Shown in pieces: positions 60,701-64,000 of a DNA stretch of 64,000 bases (positions are counted from its first letter, which is position 1; each line of letters starts with the position of its first letter). This DNA is from Saxidomus purpurata (taxonomy: Eukaryota > Mollusca > Bivalvia > Venerida > Veneridae). The stretch covers positions 3,391,357 to 3,455,356 of the forward strand of contig JAFMSR010000019.1 of the NCBI GenBank assembly GCA_022818135.1, written 5' to 3'. The translations under genes were made by a program, and so were the position numbers. The notes under the pieces were generated by a model. That model worked only from the letters and a program-made list of their open reading frames with translations, did no database searches and was not told where the DNA came from.

Positions 60701-63582
60701 CTGTGATATGAAAACTGTGGATCTTTGACACTTATCGATGTCATTTTTTATTGTTAAGGTACGAAGCTTCTAATGTATCTGTGTCTTTCGGTCTGATTGA
60801 AAGGTCTAAATTTAGATAAAATGTGAAATCCCAAAGTGATCGTATAACGTGTAATCCGTTTATCGTTTATCGTGTAGCGTGCGCTTCGTACATCGTGTAT
60901 ATCGTGTATCGTTCTGAATCGCTCATCGTGTATTTACCGAACGTGCAACGTGCGTCTAACGTGCGTACATCGTGCGTACATCGTGCGTGTATCGTGCACT
61001 CCGTGTGACAACTGTTACGTTCCGACTACTGTAAGGCAGGAACCTTAAATCGTGATCAGATTTCCGTTTGCTTTGTCACACATCTTCAAAAACAATTTAG
61101 GCTATACTTTACATCTGTTGAACGTAATTCAGTGATGCAGTTTGAACTGAACAATCAATTAAAATACTAGTGATGCTTTAAGTATGCTGCGCAATACCTC
61201 AAATCACAAGCATTGATAGGTTATGCTTAAATGCACTCCATAGCGTTTGAAACCCTTTTAAGAGTCACGTTTTATATCTGAATATTTGTTATCATATTTC
61301 TTAGTAGTTTTTCATAATACAATATATAAAGTTACACTTCTAAATCGAAAAGTAGTTTTTTCCTTTTCTACTTAATTATCTGTTTAAGCCTACGATATTT
61401 ACGATGAATGAAAGGAAACATATAGAAAGTAGTATGGGAGAAAGATATTTAAAATTTCAGAGGAAAAAAGTTCTGATGACATGATTCTTTTTTCCAGAGA
61501 AACTTCGTGTCGGGGCAAGAGTACGTAACGATGAACGTTACTACGTAAGTGTTTTACATGTACCTGTATTAAAACACAACTCGAAAAACAACTGAATTAG
61601 TATTCACGTTATTGCTCGAATCATTAACAAATAAAGCTATTCTAAACAAAACGCTAAAAATGTTAAGATAAGTTAAACAAGGCACTTAATAAGCATTGAA
61701 TTGTCAGATAACAGCAACTTTAAAATTGAAAGAAATAACATGGCTGCCTTTGTATAAAGAATTTGATAATACCACTCCATAAGCATCAATAACGTACATT
61801 TTTGCACAGAGACATTCTTAAAAGCATATGTTGTCCTTTCTGTGAGCTTGTTTCACATTTTGGGTCAAAGAGATCAGTTTAAAAAGTCTAAAACCCAGTT
61901 GGTTAATGCAGGAAAGTCAACGAAAGTATTCCCAGAATAGCGCTGTTTAAAATTAAAATTGCTTGAAATCAGACAAATTATATAGCAGCATGAAACACGA
62001 GCACGCGGAATTTTATCTGTAACAATTTTTGCCTCTAAGTGTTTTATTCGATTTGATGAACTGTTTAACTGTAAAATTTCATAAAATCTTGGTGAAGCCA
62101 TGACATCACTGAAAAATGTACTTCATGCTATCATTTTAGGTAAGCATTCGGTAGTACAAAATGTTTGACACTGTTTGAATAGTAATGTTAATACAGGAAA
62201 CAGTCATGCAAGAATGCAACTCAGACAGCTCGCAAAAATGACATACAGTGGAATTCATAATGATATGCAACTGTTATTCAAATGATGAGCGTGATTATAT
62301 TATCTTATTATCTAAATATCTTTAATCTAAACTTTGTTGTGATATGCTCATTGCCTTTGAAATACTGTAGTCTTACCAACAAATAAAATAAGTATAGGAT
62401 TTAGATTAAAGATTACCTTTACCTGACACCTACGTTTCCAGAAAAATCATACATATCAATCGCTTGATTTCTTTTCAGTAAGTTATTTTTGCCAATTTGG
62501 GATATTTCCTTTGGTAACAATTTGTAAAAGCTACCTCTTACAGTAGCTAAATAAAACTATGGATGTTTTCTAAATTATTAAGTTAATCATTTGTATAACA
62601 TTTTTATTTCTAATTAACCACTTCACAACTTGCTTCTCGAATTGAAAGGAATATACATATTAGCATTGTTCAGACGCCATTGAAAATAACAGATCAATTT
62701 TCACTCTTAAACATTTTCGGTCGCAAATTATCATATCCAATCTTCCATTACTTCATTCTTAAACATTTTCGGTTGTTAATTATCATACCCAATCTTCCAT
62801 TACTTCATTCTTAAACATTTTCGGTCGCTAATTATCATATTCGATCTTCCATTACTTCATTAATTACATGTTTTTTGGCTGATTGACTTCAGCATCTGTT
62901 CATCCAAGTGCTTTATCTATATCGGTAATTGTTACATATTTCTCTATTCGATTCATGTAAAGTCAAATTGCTTTTACATTTGAATTGTGATATTTCCAGC
63001 ATGAAAGTCCATTTTTTTTCGCCGGATAACAAAAACATGCTTTAGATTTTAAATCGTCAATCTTTCATATGGACGGATGTAAAAGTGGCCTATATAATAT
63101 GCTTTATCAGTACATTTATATAAGTACAGGTATTATATACCAAAATTAAGGCAATAGAAAGACAAATTATATAATTCTACTCTGACAACGTTTTCTTCGG
63201 AAATTATTTAATTAGGCTATTTATCGTGATAATAGTCTTTAAATGTATCATGTAGATAATCTTCCAGCCAAAACACTTTCTTTCGATCGAATAGTTGAAT
63301 TATATAACTACTTACATTTTCGGGAATAGAAATATTTCACTACAAATCTTCTGTTTACAGATATTGTTATACTTATTTCTGTTACTGTGAGGAAAGAGCA
63401 TGGTATGATATATTTACATCACATGTATGTCATGTTGAGTATGTTGTCATTTTCAGTGGGGAACCGGTAATGTGACAGCTGTACATCCAGATGGTAGGGT
63501 TAACGTGAAGTGGGATAGTGGATGGGTAAACAACGGACCTTTTACAGTAGGAACAGGAGACGGACAAGTGAAACTCATCTAG
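53784..63582 (+). CDS. TRIM-like protein: two B-boxes, coiled coil, C-terminal MIB/HERC2-like module (3 coding exons)
   Basis: Exons 53784-54732, 61498-61544 and 63457-63582 join in phase (1, then 0) into 373 residues plus stop. B-box 1: zinc ligands C21, C24, C37, C40, C45, C48, H52, H61. B-box 2: C79, H82, C91, H94, C99, C102, H107. Residues about 120-260 are charged and helical, consistent with a coiled coil, then comes a Thr/Lys-rich linker. The last two exons give KLRVGARVRNDERYY and TAVHPDGRVNVKWDSGW, resembling the MIB/HERC2 SH3-like fold in short form. There is no RING, so ligase activity is not expected by itself. TRIM-like proteins act as intracellular scaffolds, often in immunity; a role here is inference. 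Without splicing the first exon would end five bases into the intron at TAA, giving 318 residues. Confidence 0.75.
56282..57370 (+). pseudogene. RNase H-bearing LINE fragment
   Basis: Starts with the end of a reverse transcriptase domain (SLDAIQNRVHIVQ, ELEAGALPLRLRRQEKILKY), then an RNase H domain with IYTDGSKNPGSGIV and IFSDSLSYLVS and a decayed CPAHVG, and a C-terminal zinc-finger-like tail (ITRLRLGANLLPTS, CIQCIVECNTHHWLFDC). Stops and frameshifts throughout. The first 34 bases form a perfect 15-bp hairpin. A third LINE family in this window. Confidence 0.75.
59110..59357 (-). mobile_element. tRNA-derived SINE
   Basis: On the minus strand the head reads CTTCCTTGGTCTAGTGGTTT (A box) and, about 35 bp later, AGGTTTGAATCCC (B box), with a tRNA-like anticodon arm between. 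It runs down through GCCAGTTGGTGAGCCGCCAG to about 59110. Nested in the 5.46-kb transposon. Confidence 0.7.
61498..61544 (+). CDS. B-box gene, coding exon 2 (start of MIB-like module)
   Basis: 47 nt. Acceptor TTTTTTCCAG, donor GTAAGT. Two bases complete the split codon and 15 codons follow. Duplicated in altered form at 41326-41387. Confidence 0.75.
62705..62865 (+). repeat. Tandem 56-bp repeat, three copies
   Basis: Three copies of CTTAAACATTTTCGGT followed by AATTATCATA and TCTTCCATTACTTCATT. The repeat is in the last intron of the B-box gene and is not seen in duplication copy 2. Confidence 0.9.
63457..63582 (+). CDS. B-box gene, terminal exon (MIB-like module, stop)
   Basis: 126 nt in phase 0 after acceptor TCATTTTCAG, ending TAG at 63580-63582. 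Encodes 41 residues beginning WGTGNVTAVHPDGRVNV. This is the only one of three copies without a lesion. Confidence 0.8.
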   Translation, partial: WGTGNVTAVHPDGRVNVKWDSGWVNNGPFTVGTGDGQVKLI

Positions 63583-63773
63583 ACATATTTGTTCAAAGTT
63601 TTGTAATTCAGGGAAAATGACTGTTTGCTACAATCATATATTTGCTTTACTTTATATTGATACATACAATGCATCAATTTGAGTTTTGTTTAAATTGAGT
63701 TGCAGTTAAATGAATGAATCAACAGTGATGAACAGTTTTAGTTTTAATATGACAGTGTACAGTTAGAAATACC

Positions 63774-63779
63774 AATAAA
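63774..63779 (+). promoter_or_regulatory. Candidate polyadenylation signal AATAAA
   Basis: Lies 192 bp past the stop of the B-box gene. Plausible distance, but the hexamer is frequent in AT-rich DNA. Confidence 0.4.
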
Positions 63780-64000
63780 TGCCGTAAAAGTTATTCAAGA
63801 TATATTAAGAATTCAGCATATTCCGAAGCATTTGTAATAACATTCAGGTAAATATATTGTATTCTAATTCATTTTTATCCAAGTGTATGGCCGTTTATTT
63901 TAAAGTTTTGTTAGGGTGTTTGTGTTCTTTTATATTATCTTAAATAGGATTTCCATTTCATAAATATTCAGAAAATTACAAAATACACTTACTAAAAATA

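Larger units (their letters stand above)
55569..61031 (+). mobile_element. 5.46-kb TA-flanked DNA transposon in the intron of the B-box gene
   Basis: Perfect 26-bp terminal inverted repeats begin CAGTAGTCGGAACGTAACAG (55569-55594; inverted at 61006-61031), with TA on both flanks. Next to each end is an array of CGTGCGT-containing ~10-bp motifs, reading in the same direction at both ends. TA target and CAGT ends suggest the Tc1/mariner-pogo group. No transposase is visible inside; the interior carries a LINE fragment and a SINE. It makes up 81 percent of the 6765-bp intron. Confidence 0.8.
61498..64000 (+). repeat. Segmental duplication, copy 3 (intact exons)
   Basis: 61498-63800 aligns with 41326-43650 along exon and intron sequence (for example the GCAGCATGAAACA and ATAATGATATGCAACTGTTA blocks), and 63051-64000 aligns with 3004-3785. 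It continues past the window end. Confidence 0.85.

Overview
The window looks like AT-rich animal DNA, most likely from a bivalve mollusc. The evidence is short exons with GT-AG introns, a fibrinogen-related secreted protein, a B-box/coiled-coil TRIM-like gene, a DIRS tyrosine-recombinase retroelement remnant, pogo/Tigger-type DNA transposons, several LINE remnants, tRNA-derived SINEs, and three repeat elements with internal ~160-bp tandem units of a kind common in molluscs. Nothing here is bacterial: no operons, rRNA or CRISPR. The species call is inference.

Two genes can be assembled exon by exon with matching splice phases. (1) On the minus strand, from 36050 down to 12614, a 13-exon model encodes about 555 residues: a short signal peptide, one ShKT domain, three thrombospondin type-1 domains, three EGF domains and a C-terminal fibrinogen-related domain. 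All internal modules sit on phase 1-1 exons. One EGF exon has lost its splice acceptor by a single substitution relative to its tandem twin. (2) On the plus strand, from 53784 to 63582, a 3-exon model encodes about 373 residues: two B-boxes, a coiled coil and a C-terminal module resembling the MIB/HERC2 (SH3-like) fold. Its first coding intron is almost entirely a 5.46-kb TA-flanked transposon.

Layout. 0-4.4 kb: DIRS remnant, then a broken copy of the last exon of gene 2 within a segmental duplication, then a 278-bp tandem duplication. 4.4-12.3 kb: no gene. 12.3-36.05 kb: the fibrinogen-related gene, whose introns hold MITE-like repeats, two Helitron/pearl-like satellite elements, and a degraded Tigger transposon (19.3-24.8 kb) carrying a nested LINE. 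36-41 kb: no gene. 41.3-44 kb: second, broken copy of the last two exons of gene 2. 45-46.3 kb: LINE remnant. 46.4-52.4 kb: repeat-rich stretch with a third satellite-type element, a perfect 76-bp inverted repeat, a decayed minus-strand coding region, a 30-bp coding-derived minisatellite split by a pogo-like element, and an inverted MITE pair. 52.6-64 kb: gene 2 with a partial upstream copy of its first coding exon, a CpG-rich block that could be its promoter, and the third, intact copy of the last two exons.

The two genes are not obviously one pathway. One would be secreted and lectin-like (fibrinogen-related proteins are commonly immune recognition proteins in molluscs), the other intracellular and TRIM-like, and TRIM-like families are also expanded in bivalves. 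The most unusual observations are the domain architecture of gene 1, the acceptor loss in its EGF exon, the three copies of the gene 2 tail with independent lesions, a family of six very short insertions sharing one constant end and truncated to different lengths, and the perfect 76-bp inverted repeat.
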